Assembly: GCA_023105745.1 (NCBI GenBank)
Contig: JALGQZ010000004.1
Coordinates: 32,609,816-32,673,815 of the forward strand
Source: Austropuccinia psidii
Taxonomy: Eukaryota; Basidiomycota; Pucciniomycetes; Pucciniales; Sphaerophragmiaceae
Length of the DNA stretch: 64,000 nt
Reading direction: 5' to 3'
The notes under the pieces were generated by a model that made no database searches, was not told the origin of the DNA, and saw only the letters and a program-made list of their open reading frames with translations. Numbering within the stretch: the stretch's first letter is position 1; each line of letters opens with the position of its first letter. The translations under genes were made by a program, and so were the position numbers. Of this stretch, positions 34,031-45,040 are shown one piece after another.

Positions 34031-34984
34031 GTAAGATTTATTTAATTTAAGGTGATCATGCTTTGTAATTTGGGGATATCTTCTTGATTTTTTAGCTCTT
34101 GATGACTGTAATTGCTGTGTAATTTAAGTTTTGGTATATCTTCCTTGAATGCAGCTAGTTGAAATTTATTTGAGTTTAAACTATTGATCCTGTGTCTGTG
34201 TCATGTATATATCTCCTGAATGTGTATTGCATAACCTTATCTGGTTTCCTGTATTGTTATGTAATGTAAGTCTTTTTTAATATATTCTTCTTGAATTAAG
34301 TTGAATTTGATACTTTCAGATGACTCTTTTGCCATATGAACTGTATTTTGGTTACTGTACTTCTTTTTAATATAATATTCCTGATGGATTTAGGGTGGAT
34401 ATTCTGCTACACTACTACTTTTTACATGTAACTCTGTGTTTTCTGTATGCTTTAAGCTTCTATTGTTTATGCTATAAGGCTTATATATTTAATTTTTCTT
34501 GTATAACTCCATATAACTGGATTCCTCTATTATTGATTTAATTATAGAAGTATGTTGGCTATCCCTATGCTGAATGCTAACATCTTCTATTCCTTCATAC
34601 TATTGATATTATTCCTGGGTTTGTGTGATTGTAATAATGTCTTCTGAGTGGTGAGTTCCTAAATTAGTCATTTGAATTTGGTTTTTAAGATCTTTTCATT
34701 TTTAAAAATTTCTTGTAGCTGGGAAAAAGGTATGGAATACCACAGTATGATTCCATAATTGAGTTCCTTTTTTGCCTTTTATAATACCTGTTTAAAAATC
34801 CCCCAATGCCATGATGTGCTCATTAGAATTTTCAAATTGATATACAATAATTCAATTCCCACTTCTGCAATAAATTTTTCTTATCCATGCCTGAACCCAT
34901 TGGGGCTCAAACTAAGAAATTCGGGAAGAATAATTATTGCTCAAATATTCTTTTGATAAGAATTTTTGCCTGAGCTAAATTGTA
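34031..34984. other. Unassigned sequence upstream of the hAT relic
   Basis: This is T-rich sequence with loosely repeated phrases (TGTAATTTAAGTTTTGGTATATCTTC near 34110 and TGTAATGTAAGTC...ATATTCTTC near 34260). It may hold the eroded 5' part of the hAT transposase, but no motif can be placed. Confidence 0.4.
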
Positions 34985-35790
34985 TTTCCTTACTCCACTG
35001 TAATGGAACAAGACTCAATTGACTTACAAGCTTCTAAGCCCATTATATGAAGGAACTAATATCATGTATGCCTCAAAATACCCCACTGTTAACAAAGCAA
35101 TTCCTTTAAAGCTTCTTTTTATTGAAATTATACAGAAGCCAGTTCATTCTTGTTTTTTATTTGTGATTAATACTAACATTCTCTATGTTGCTTTCAGGCT
35201 TTTTATCAATAAAATTTCAGGCCCATGGAGCCAGAAGCCCTTTCTATTATAGCCAAACTCACTAAGTACCTCAAAGTCTTACTAAATAAAATACCCATGA
35301 TATGTGCCTCCATTCTGACTCCCCAATGCAAAATCTAATTTGTCAAAAACCATGACTCAATAATAGAAAATTTTCAAACCTCAAATTCCTTGTTACCAAA
35401 AATCTTTGAGGAAGAATATGGGAAACATTTAAATTCATCTCATTTTTACTAATAATTCACATCAAATAATCTATTTTGGATTGTGGAATGAAATGTATCC
35501 ATTGAATTATCTCAAGAGGAATACCCTAGAGCATTATCTCTGACAATGTCTCCCTGAGCCCCCTGAGCCAAAAAAGATGATGTCTTCTTATTTTGGAAAT
35601 CTTGATGTAAAGTGTTCCCAAAGCTGGTCTCAATTTCTCAGAAGTAATCATCTATGACTGTGAAAAGCGTGCCCTCTGAGCAAGTTTTTTCTTGTGGGTG
35701 GAAAATTTTCAGCTATCGGAGGGCTTCATTTTAACCCATTAATATTGAGAAACTTGCTTGCATGAAAGACTCGGGATGCATCTTTGGCCC
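34985..35790 (+). pseudogene. hAT-family transposase relic
   Basis: Frames with stops give a clear order of hAT C-terminal features. LLSPLYEGTNIMYASKYPTV (about 35034-35093) matches the segment where hAT proteins carry a T-x-x-x-S-x-x-K-Y-P-T pattern. KLTKYLKVLLNKIPMICASI (about 35257-35316) matches the K-Y-x-x-x-L...A-x-x-L-D-P region. From about 35615, SVPSEQVFSCGWKIFSYRRA, a short gap and NIEKLACMKDS match the C-terminal dimerisation domain (P-S-E-R-x-F-S...). I see no terminal inverted repeats. hAT transposases are cut-and-paste enzymes; this copy has many stops. The assignment rests on family motifs seen by eye. Confidence 0.65.
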
Positions 35791-36329
35791 TGTCTATTAT
35801 AATAAATAGTTTTTTATATCTTTTTGGTGGTTTTTGTGATTGTTTTCTTGTTATGCACGATGGTTTTTTGCTATTAGTTGCTTAGTAATCATATAAGGGC
35901 CCCTTTAAGACAGCCACCCAATACTGTTCCCAAAGTTAATTTAAGTGCCTATATGACCCCCACCGCCATGCCTCAATAGGCTCCCTGGAGGGGATTCTTT
36001 GAATATCCGGCACCAGGAGTCTGGCTTGAACCTACTTATTGTCCATATAAAGGTCTTTTGTTTGAAGGAGGTGAGTTTATTATTTTTTTACCTCCTTCAA
36101 TAAAATTATTTATTGTCTTTAATGACTTTTTCATCAACCTGATTGAAATCAGTCTTACTCCTTATCAGCTTTTTTGCAGCTTTAAAAGATTCAAAATTAT
36201 CAATTTATTTACTTCAAACATCTTTAGGTTTTCTAGGTAATATCTAAATTTAAGCTTAATCACTTTCTCATCAAAACCAATTTCAATAGTCCCTTATTAC
36301 TTAATCAGTTTCCCTTCACTTCAACTTTA
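35791..36329. other. Intergenic sequence
   Basis: Mixed sequence with a slightly GC-richer patch (35940-36030) and no recognisable gene. A 60-codon ORF at 36058-36240 is hydrophobic low-complexity and not supported. Confidence 0.5.
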
Positions 36330-37300
36330 GCCATGGGAAATCCTCCTGCTATTTTATCTACCTTAATCATTCTAGCTAAAGAATTGGTTCAAGTCTTTGA
36401 AAGTGATATTGATCTATCATAAATTGTTTCAATCGTTACAAAAACTATTCATTTTAACTCAAGCTCAACCTTTAAGATGGGTTCTGAAAATTTAACTGAT
36501 AAACTTGACTCAAGCAGTCAACCTATCATCAGAGAAGAAGAACTCAAGACTTGGGGTCCTTCTGAAAATGATCTTCGCAAATCTCTCTCTTCATCTCTCT
36601 CAACCACTCAGATCACTCAGAAATACTTCATGAATGGTTTAGAAGAGATATTTTTTTTCTGTAAAAAATAATTCAGATCAGCATTCAAATTGAAGAAAAT
36701 TTGACAAACCTTGAGATCAATTCAAGGAAAAAAGAATTTTTTTTGGTACAAAAGTTGATTATGATTAAGAAATTTGTACTACCAAACTCAACTGATCAGG
36801 AAAATATTTTTCCAAAAGAGAGAAAAAGGATTATCTTATCACAAGAGACATCACGTCTTAATTCTCTTCTAACTCTCACATACAAGAAAGAGGTCTTCTT
36901 GTTACCCATGATAGTGGAATTTATGAAGAAGATAAATATTAAATTCCTCTTTCGTTTTATTCCTTTATTTTACTGCCCTCTTGACTCATCATTTCATCTC
37001 TTATTAGGTATGGTGCTGTCATTGTGGTGAGAGTGCATATTTTCTACCACGTTCCAAAAACGCTGCTGCCTCTAATTTTGGTAGTCTGAAACTTCCATCA
37101 TTAAGCCAAAAAAATTGAAATTTTCCCGCTAATTCTAAAGATTTTCACCCTGATTCTTCAAATATGACTACAACTATCTCTATTCCTGTATTAACTTTTC
37201 AAGCTCAAATTCAATTATCAAATCCATCATTTTCCTCCACAAAACATACCAAATTTTATGATCTTACAGCTAATCAAAAATACTCACAATCCTCTAATCA
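36330..37300 (+). pseudogene. Possible Gag relic with a CCHC-like knuckle
   Basis: Readable stretches include MGSENLTDKLDSSSQP and LKTWGPSENDLRKSLSSSLS, and near 37015-37050 WCCHCGESAYFLPRS. The last has the C-x2-C-x4-(H)-x4-C spacing of a zinc knuckle with Tyr for His and Arg or Ser for the last Cys. A Thr/Ser/Pro-rich tail follows. It is not related to the P, M or C gag by eye. It may be an old retroelement of another group. Confidence 0.35.
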
Positions 37301-38400
37301 AAAATCTTAATCTCTTCAAGCTGTCCCACCAACAATTTTAGTAAATTTGACTAAGAACAATTCTACTACTTTTGTATCAAGAAACATTCCTTCTCCAACT
37401 AAACTCACTCAAAAACCTAATAAGATTGTTCCATGGTCATAAGTTCAGTCTTGTTATTTCCACTCGAAAGTTGTTTAAATTTTCATTTTATAATTAAGCC
37501 TGATTCATCTATATTAACAAGTAAGGAGATTAAATATTCAATTTTTTAGCATAATTTCAAGAAATATGTCCACAAAAAATAGAAAAAAGTATTACTAACA
37601 CCATGAAGATCAAATATTCAGCACATTAGAGATTAATGTTACCTGGTGGAGATTCTTCAATAATCATTTTTGACAAACTGAAAGCTTTTCCTTTTGCCAA
37701 GTTTCTATCCCCACCTTCGCCCCTGATAATAAACCCAACCTGCTTCCTCAATACCTTTCCTTCCCAGAAGCAGCCCATATAAAATCCCAATGCCCACCAT
37801 TTCATTATTTTTCTTTCCAAAATATTCATTTGGTCTTTGTTTTATTTTGTAGAAGAAATCCAAGATACCAGTTATCCTTTTCAAAATTTTCTTCATAGCG
37901 TCAGACTTATCATCTAAAGAAATTACAGGCTGGCATACTTATCTCACAGTCTTACATCCACTCTTCACTAAAACTCAACTTTGAAACTATTGGTGCAAGA
38001 TCCATCATGATTACTCAAAAGCTATATGACTCCTCTGACAAAATTTAAAATCTTATTAGTTTCCATATTGTTGAAATCAACTGATAAATCCCTCATATTA
38101 ATGCTTCAAGTCAAGGCATATGTAAAAGGGTAAGTTTTTGATTCAAAATTCTGTGCCTAATTTTTCTGAAATTCTGTACTGCATTTCTAATGCTTCAAAT
38201 TCACAACTGGAATTCCTCAGTGGACTCATTTCAATAAAGTTTTTGATTAAAGTTTCGCCTCTCTATGTGGGTGCATATGCATGGAGGCAACTTGAGGCTG
38301 CAATATCTTGTGGATACTGGAAAACTGAGGGCTTGGGTCACCTGTTCCACAAAAGAGGAGCTGTCCAAAACAAAGTGGTCAGTTCCCTGCACAATAAATA
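37301..38400 (+). pseudogene. Possible protease relic
   Basis: Near 37980-38035 one frame reads FETIGARSIMITQKLY, reminiscent of the retroviral-type protease active site (D-T-G-A-x-x-x-x-I). A later open stretch (38138-38401, 87 codons) has no known motif. If it is part of the element at 36330 the order gag then protease is as expected. Evidence is weak. Confidence 0.25.
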
Positions 38401-39660
38401 GTAAGATATAACTCCCAAATCAGATGAGTTAAACATCTTGAAAAATAAAAAAATTTCTTTTTTAAATTTAAAATTAGCTATATTTAAGTCTTGGTGGGGG
38501 GCCACACCATGACCTTTAATTGTATTTATTTTTGATAGCCAACCATGGGGAATTGCTTCCCAAATTTTTTAAAGCCCTTGTTAATAAAAAATAAAAAAGG
38601 GTTTGAATATTGTTTTCATAAATTAATATTCCATTCTTTCACTTTTGGAAAAAGTGGAAATTTCTTTGAGAAATTAAGAAATTAATTATAAAAATAATTA
38701 ATAAATTAAGAATAAACATTAATACATTGACTATAATATAATTAATTAAAAGAATAAATGATGAATTTATCAATTATGAGAATAATTAATAACATAACTA
38801 ATTATAATAATAACTGAGAAATTGTTTAATCATAATAATAATCAATAAATGAATGAATTATAATTGTGCTTATTAAATTGATTAATTGATAATAGTTAAT
38901 ATAAATTATAACAAAAAGCAATAAATTTATTATGATGGAGATTATTAAATTAACTATAATATCAAATCATCACTCAATTATAATATGAAATCATGAATTA
39001 ATTACTTATGATAATAATTTATGATTTTATCAAGTTTCTGAATGATTATGATATTGAAGTGATTAATTAGCTATAATAATAATTAATAAACTAATTGTAT
39101 AGAATAATTAGAAAATTAGATATAATAATAATGAATCCTAATCTATTAGTTATAAATAAAGTGAGTAATTTTAATCATATTTAATATATTAGTTACAATA
39201 CTAATTAATAAGATAATTATATTAATAAATGATAAATGACTTATAATAGAAATTGATAAATTTTTATATTACAAATTAATAAAGTAATTGTAATACTGAT
39301 TGGTAAGTATTATCTCTTTTTAGTAAAACCCTTTTTTTATTTTTTTTATTATTAAGATGCTTGTTTTTCTTAACAAAATTTCTTTTTTTACTCTTTCTTT
39401 AAAATTTTTTTTATTTGTTTTTATTTTTTTTAAAAAAAGAACATCTTATTTAGATTGTTGCATTTTTTTCTTAATTCTATTTATTATTAAAAAAAAAGAA
39501 AAAGATTAATTTAAATTCTTATCCTCAAAGAAAAAAAAATTATTTTGTTTTATTTTCATTCTTATTTTTTTTATGTCTTATTTTATTTTCATCTGTTTTT
39601 CGATTGATAATGGTAAAAAATAAAAAAAAATAAAAACAAGAGAAAATACATTTTCAAGTA
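38401..39660. repeat. Extreme AT desert
   Basis: From about 38640 to 39320 the sequence is almost only A and T, built of TAATTAATAA, TAATAATAAT and similar words; from 39320 to 39660 it changes to T-runs and A-runs (TTTTTT, AAAAAA) typical of slippage. Nothing is coded here. Confidence 0.75.
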
Positions 39661-40755
39661 AGTATGAAAAAATATCGTTCAAGCATTGCAGTTGTTTGTG
39701 GTGTTTGTGAGGAGGGAAGCAATACTAGCCAGCTTCAATAAAAATGCGTTCATTTAGCTTGTATTTACCAAGTTCAAATAATAAAAGTACGTACATAAAT
39801 GTTTAAAATTCATTCATACCGATGATTTATTTAAGGCAAAAAAATGAAACTTGATTTTAGTATGTTTTTTTTAATTTTTATTTAATTATTATCACATATT
39901 TTTAAGAAGTGGCATTTATTTATATATTTATTTTCAAAGTAAAAAATAGTAAACATTTGTTTGTTTGTGACATTTTTGATCCATTATAAATGACTAAGAT
40001 TTCCCTACCCGCATCACAGAACACATTCCAGGTACAATTAGTTTTCTGATGGGTGGGCAGTTTTTTAAAGGACGTTCGAATTAAAAACCCAAGTTGGTCT
40101 ATGACCTGGGATAACCAGAATAATGCTAAATCAGATCAACTTTGAAAACATGTACTCCTTCAAGCTCTTACCACATTTTAGATTTTCAAAAATAAACAAG
40201 GAAATATAATTTTACGTTTGTGGGAAAACTGTTATATTTGAAAAAGCTTAAGCAAGTTTATTTTAATAATGCAGATCAGCCTTAAATTTGGTTTTGTCGG
40301 CAATTGGAATTTGAACCACAATGGTGGTAATGTACAAGATTTAGTTTGTTGCGTGTATGTACAGTTTTATTGATTGATAGTGATCAGTTTTCTTGCAATG
40401 ATTTGGTTCTACTTTTTATAAAAGACGATCTAAAACATACTACAAACAATTGAGATTGAACAAAACATCCCAACGTGATATTTTTTTGGCATATTATTCA
40501 ATTATTCTATCCAAGTTTTCAGAAGACATTTTTTGATTTCTATAGCTTTTTTGTTTTTGAACTTGTAAGATGATAATAGGTATATTGGTATGAAGGTTTA
40601 TTTCAATTTAAACATATTGGCAATGAGTTGAACTTTTTAATAATTACTGATCCAAAGGGTGCCTTAAAAAAACCAATCGAGTGGATTTATGTAAGACGTT
40701 CTCCCAAACGAGAAATTTTCGACGAAAAAGAAGCAACTAATGATCGATAGAATTT
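39661..40755. other. 3' flank of the host gene
   Basis: About 1.1 kb without recognisable elements or long ORFs. It is closer to normal base composition. It should contain the 3' UTR and poly(A) site of the gene ending at 40756; no poly(A) signal stands out. Confidence 0.5.
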
Positions 40756-42866
40756 TCAGCTGAGTCGAGTCCAGCCCAACTCTTCGACATCTTGATTATA
40801 AGGATCGTTGACTGTATCCAAATCTTTCTTTTCAAATGTTCGAGATGCACGACAGGTTTTTACAGCATATTGCTGGAATTTTTCACCACCAAAGGTGACT
40901 TTATGGTTCCCAAAAACCAACATTTCATGGCTTTGGCTGGGTTTTGCAACTAAAGGCATGCGCTCTTCTTTTTTCCCATGTCTTGATTTCCAGCCTGCTT
41001 TTACCTCGTTAACTAAATCTTTTCCATCTTGCTTAAGTCCGATTTCAAAAGCCTTAAGTTGTCGTAAATGAGGATGATCGGTTGGTTTTAAGGTGACTTG
41101 TTGTTCTTCCCCAAGCAAAGAAACTGATCGCCTTGGAGGGAATCCTGTGTTTCTATTGGGACTTGATGGTCTAGAAGGACTTAAGTTTGATATGACTCGT
41201 TTATTGCCAACTTGATTTGGGAATGAACTTTGGGGCAATAGATGATGATCTTGTGATAAAATGGATGATTGATTATTGATGGTAGATGGTAAACTAATCA
41301 ATTGATCTATAGGCACGGAATGTGGATTATAAATTTGAAGGCTTTCTGGACGTTTGCGAGGAGGAGGAGGAGGAGCAGGTTTTTTTGAATGATTAAAAGT
41401 TTGTGATCTGGTCAAGTTAGATTTTGAACCTGAATGATTGATGGGAGGCCTATTGGAAGAGATGTCATGATCGATGGTTTGATTGATGGGTGATTGATCA
41501 ACTTGCTGGGTAAGGTTTGATTTAAAAGGTTTTGTAGGTAAAGAGGGTGGTAAAGGTGGAAAAGGTTTGATGGAAGAGGAGGAAGGAATTGCAGGATATG
41601 AGTTGATGCTTGAAGCTATAAAATTGAATGATTAGCAAGTGACCTTTTAAGATTCAAAATGTTTAGGGTGAGGAGAAAGCAAAGAGAATATGAATGAATT
41701 CAAGCATACTTTGCAATGAAGGATTTAGATTTGAATCACTGTTAGCTAAGTCAGGATTCGCTTTTTTTGGCTGTGAGTTGAATGATAAATAGTAAGTAAG
41801 AGTTAAGAAGAGTTTTTAAGTTAAATCACCTGAATAAGTTGAGGATACTAACCGTGGGGCGGGGGGCCATTTTGGGTTTTGAGGGTAAGAAGCAAGTTGA
41901 AGGAGATGAAGAAAGAGGAGAGTTTGATTGATGGATTTGAGAAGAAGTAAGCTCGAGATCGAAATGGTGATCATTGGTAGATGAATGAGGAATTTGGTGA
42001 AGATTTTTTTTGTTTGATTGAGAGTAATGTTTTGGAGGAGGAAGTGGTTGAGGTTTTTGATCGGATGTTTGATGAGGATTATTTGACGAGTTGACATTGT
42101 TAGATGATAAGATAGGCCTAGGAGGTAGACTAGGAGAATTGATTAGAGATGAAGGAGGGAGTCTGAAAGGGTTAGATGAGTTGGAATTTGTAGGATTGGA
42201 TTGATTAGAATTGAGAGAAGATTTAGATTTAGATGAATTTGATTGATTGATTGATGAGTTAGGATTGATGAATTTTGATGGTGAATTAAAAGAATGAGAT
42301 GAATTTGAATTTGGTCTGAAAGGATTTGAATGATTTGATTTTGAAGGAGTTTGATTGAATGAATCGATTGAATTCGATGAATTTGAATGTGGATTGATTT
42401 CGATTTGATTTAATTGAATTAAAGTAGGTAAAGGTTCAGATTGTAGGAAGATTAAATCTCTATATAATCTAAATTGATTTGAATTTAAATTTTGATGATA
42501 AATATGAGATAATAATCTTAAGATGGCCAATAAGCAACCTTGATTCATTTGACCTAATTGAATTTTTTGAGGAAAGAAACTACGAATCTAAAAATTCAAA
42601 TTGAAGTTAAAATCAGATTAAGGCTCAAGAATTTATGATGATTAAAAATGAAGATTTTGACTTACTTCATCTTCTTTGGTAGTTTCAAAAGGAAAGTATT
42701 GCCTTAAGAATTGAGCTGCTTCAGCAAATCTTAATTGACCTGATCTTGTAGAAGTGAATTGATTGAAATCCAGTATGAAATCTTTATAAGAATTGAATTC
42801 TTTAGGCGATAAAGCGCTTGAATCTAAGCAGATCGATCTTTCGGTAGTAGAATTGGTTAAGGTCAT
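40756..42866 (-). CDS. Host gene, four exons, Asn/Ser/Pro-rich protein with NPF motifs
   Basis: Exons 42866-42666, 42587-41853, 41770-41710 and 41615-40756 join in frame to 618 codons. Introns (78, 82, 94 nt) have GTAAGT, GTTAGT and GTATGC donors and TTTTTAG, CTCACAG and TTTATAG acceptors. Residues about 28-100 look helical: SGQLRFAEAAQFLRQYF, then QMNQGCLLAILRLLSHI, arranged somewhat like a divergent EH domain. Residues 130-300 are Ser/Asn-rich and hold two NPF tripeptides (155-157, 206-208), ligands of EH domains. Pro-rich segments follow, including KKPAPPPPPRKR near 411. The last 100 residues are charged and unrecognised. I infer, weakly, a role in endocytosis or actin patches. It has no stops, unlike everything around it. 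The start is the first ATG of the frame. Confidence 0.78.
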
Positions 42867-42879
42867 CTTTTCATCTAAT

Positions 42880-43040
42880 TCAATTTAAAATCAAGATTGG
42901 TTGATGATCGATTGAGAATTGAGATGAATGATCGATCGATGATGATGATGAATTGATGGATGAAGACAATGATGATGAGAATAAATTGATGGACGATGAG
43001 GATGAATTGATGGATGGATGAGGAAGAGGAGGGATGAACG
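42880..43040. repeat. GATGA/GATC-rich simple repeats upstream of the host gene
   Basis: Words such as GATGATGATGA, GATCGATCGATGAT and GATGGATGA recur from about 42900 to 43030, within 200 bases of the start codon. They lie in the presumed promoter or 5' UTR. Confidence 0.7.
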
Positions 43041-43462
43041 ACGGATTTTAGAAATGGTCAACAAGGATCCTCGATAAAAAGTTCTTCGAAAAGCATGGAT
43101 CGATAGATCGGGGGGTTCAAACTAAAACTTTTTCGAAATCAAACTTTTTGCTTTTTTTTTCAAAAATTATTAATTTAAAAATCTTCTTAGCTGAGTTCAA
43201 TAACTAATTTTTCAATGCAAGTTGAGAAATATTCTCTAATTCAAATTTTGAACTTGTTAAATTTATCTTTATTTTTTTCAAAAAAAAGTGAAAAATATAG
43301 ATTTTAGATTCAAAAAATGATAAAAAGTGACCATGTAAAAAGTAAAAAATGTATCAAAATTGCAGTTTTCTGGTCCTAATGATAATCTCAAAGCTGGTTT
43401 TTGGGAATTTCTCTAGAGGTGGAAGAAGTTTACTAACACATCAGGAGGTTCACCTTCATCTT
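43041..43462. other. 5' flank of the host gene
   Basis: AT-rich sequence, A- and T-runs, no ORF. It likely contains the promoter; no clear TATA box position can be chosen among the many A/T tracts. Confidence 0.45.
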
Positions 43463-43800
43463 TTGATCTAATGATTGCTTAGGTGGGGAGGCCAACTCCC
43501 AAACAGTTGTTTTGTTTGTTAATTTAAAAGTGGCCAGTTTCTCAAGTAAGTCCTTACTGAATTGTTCTGGGGATGAGAAAATCATTAAATTAGTAAGTAA
43601 AAGACTATTTTCGATCCATTTAGCTATAGTATTGAATCCTAAGAGTTTTCTAGATGTTGATGCATCAATAGCACAGCCAGTGACAGCAGCTTTCCCACTC
43701 TCATTTATTTATTTAAATGGATACTTCATTGTTCAGGAAGGGCGTCTACCTAGCTTTTGTTCAAAATCTCTTGACTTAAGGACTTGAGTACCCTCACATT
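43463..43800 (-). pseudogene. Unidentified decayed coding stretch
   Basis: One minus frame is open from about 43700 to a TAG at 43463 and reads SGKAAVTGCAIDASTSRKLL, then IAKWIENSLLLTNLMIFSSP and EKLATFKLTNKTTVWELASP. The same frame continues upstream to about 43800 across two stops (LSQCEGTQVLKSRDFEQKLG). Composition is protein-like, but I recognise no family. A plus-strand ORF on the same DNA (43512-43787) looks like its shadow. Confidence 0.4.
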
Positions 43801-45040
43801 GCGACAGTGGAATAAAATTAATGGTTCAGTGTCTGGGGTACTAGGTGAGATCCATTTTTAAGGCGATGTCATCAGCTTTGGGTTTTATTTCTACTCCTTT
43901 TTCTGAGGTTTTGTTTTGAAGGTGTGTATTTGTGAGAGATGTTAAGCTTTTAAAGTGTCTATAATGTTAATTAGTTGAGGCCTGATTGGCCTTTGGAAAT
44001 TATAGAGTGAACCTGGGACCATGTTAATTCACTCAAATTTACAAGGAAGAGTAGGGTATTTTTAAAATGTATTCTCTCTTTTTGGTAGATTGGGGAAAAT
44101 TGGAGGCAGCCAACCGGGATTTATAAAATTATGCATTGAGGAAAGCTTGGGTCAGGGTTGTGTTGGATTTGACTTGGGTATTAATTCAATCAAACAATAC
44201 CATTTCAAAGTTCATAAATGATTATCACAACACTGTTTTCTATCATACCTGTGGTTTTAACGATTTTTTGGTATTTAATATTCCAGGAGTGTTATGAGCC
44301 AAAGAAATTATCAGGATCTTGGTCTTTAAGGCAAAAATTTTGTATTTTGATTTGATTTCCCCCACGAGCTTATTAGTGATAGTTTGGTATTTTTCTTTGA
44401 GGTGTCCAAGTGTTTCTTAAACATTGATGAATATGGAAAGACAACTCCCAGACACCTAACTACCCTTTTTACAATCAGAAAATAGATTTCAAAGCAGAGA
44501 ACTAGAAAAGTAAATCATTTTTGAAAAAGATCACCAGGTTAGTCCTTCTTTTGTCACAATTATTTCCATTCAGCTCTCTCAGACTGGTTCAATACTTCTG
44601 TAAGTCTATTTACAAACTACTTAGCTGAGTTTCATTATGAATTTAAGATGGAGAAATATTTTCCCTTTAAGTTTATAGGACAGTAGGGTTGTCAGAACAA
44701 CTCTATGATATCATACTAAAAAAGCTATAACTATGAGTGAAACACAAAATTAGTAGTCACAAAAAGCTTAAAAGGGCTCTGCTATAATAATATAGTGGTG
44801 AAAAATCTATTGAAGGCCCTGGTTGGACTGGTTTTCAGTTGGATTACTATGATGGTAACTAAAATAATTAAGATTATAATTATATCTGGTTAATTTTAAG
44901 AGAACTGCTGCTTGTGACAGCTTGACTACATAAGAATTCTAATAAAAATACTAGATGAGTTCTTATTTTGATGAGGCAAAGACCTTTTTTATCTTACTCC
45001 AGTGTAATGGGAGGTTATCCACCTTTTCACACAACCACAG
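43801..45040. other. Unassigned sequence
   Basis: No ORF above 60 codons and no recognised motif. Short stretches could belong to the decayed unit at 43463. It ends at the old solo LTR. Confidence 0.4.

Noticed and set aside
38440..38530. GGTGGGGGGCCACACCATGAC, similar to the post-LTR block
   Set aside because: Only a loose resemblance, with no LTR end or coding sequence beside it.
38640..39320. Possible centromere- or origin-like AT sequence
   Set aside because: Base composition alone cannot support it; no repeat unit or motif.
41816..42097. 93-codon minus ORF overlapping exon 2 of the host gene
   Set aside because: It is a shifted frame over Asn/Ser-rich codons; the spliced frame explains the region. 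Unlike gag X/Y there is no second copy to support it.
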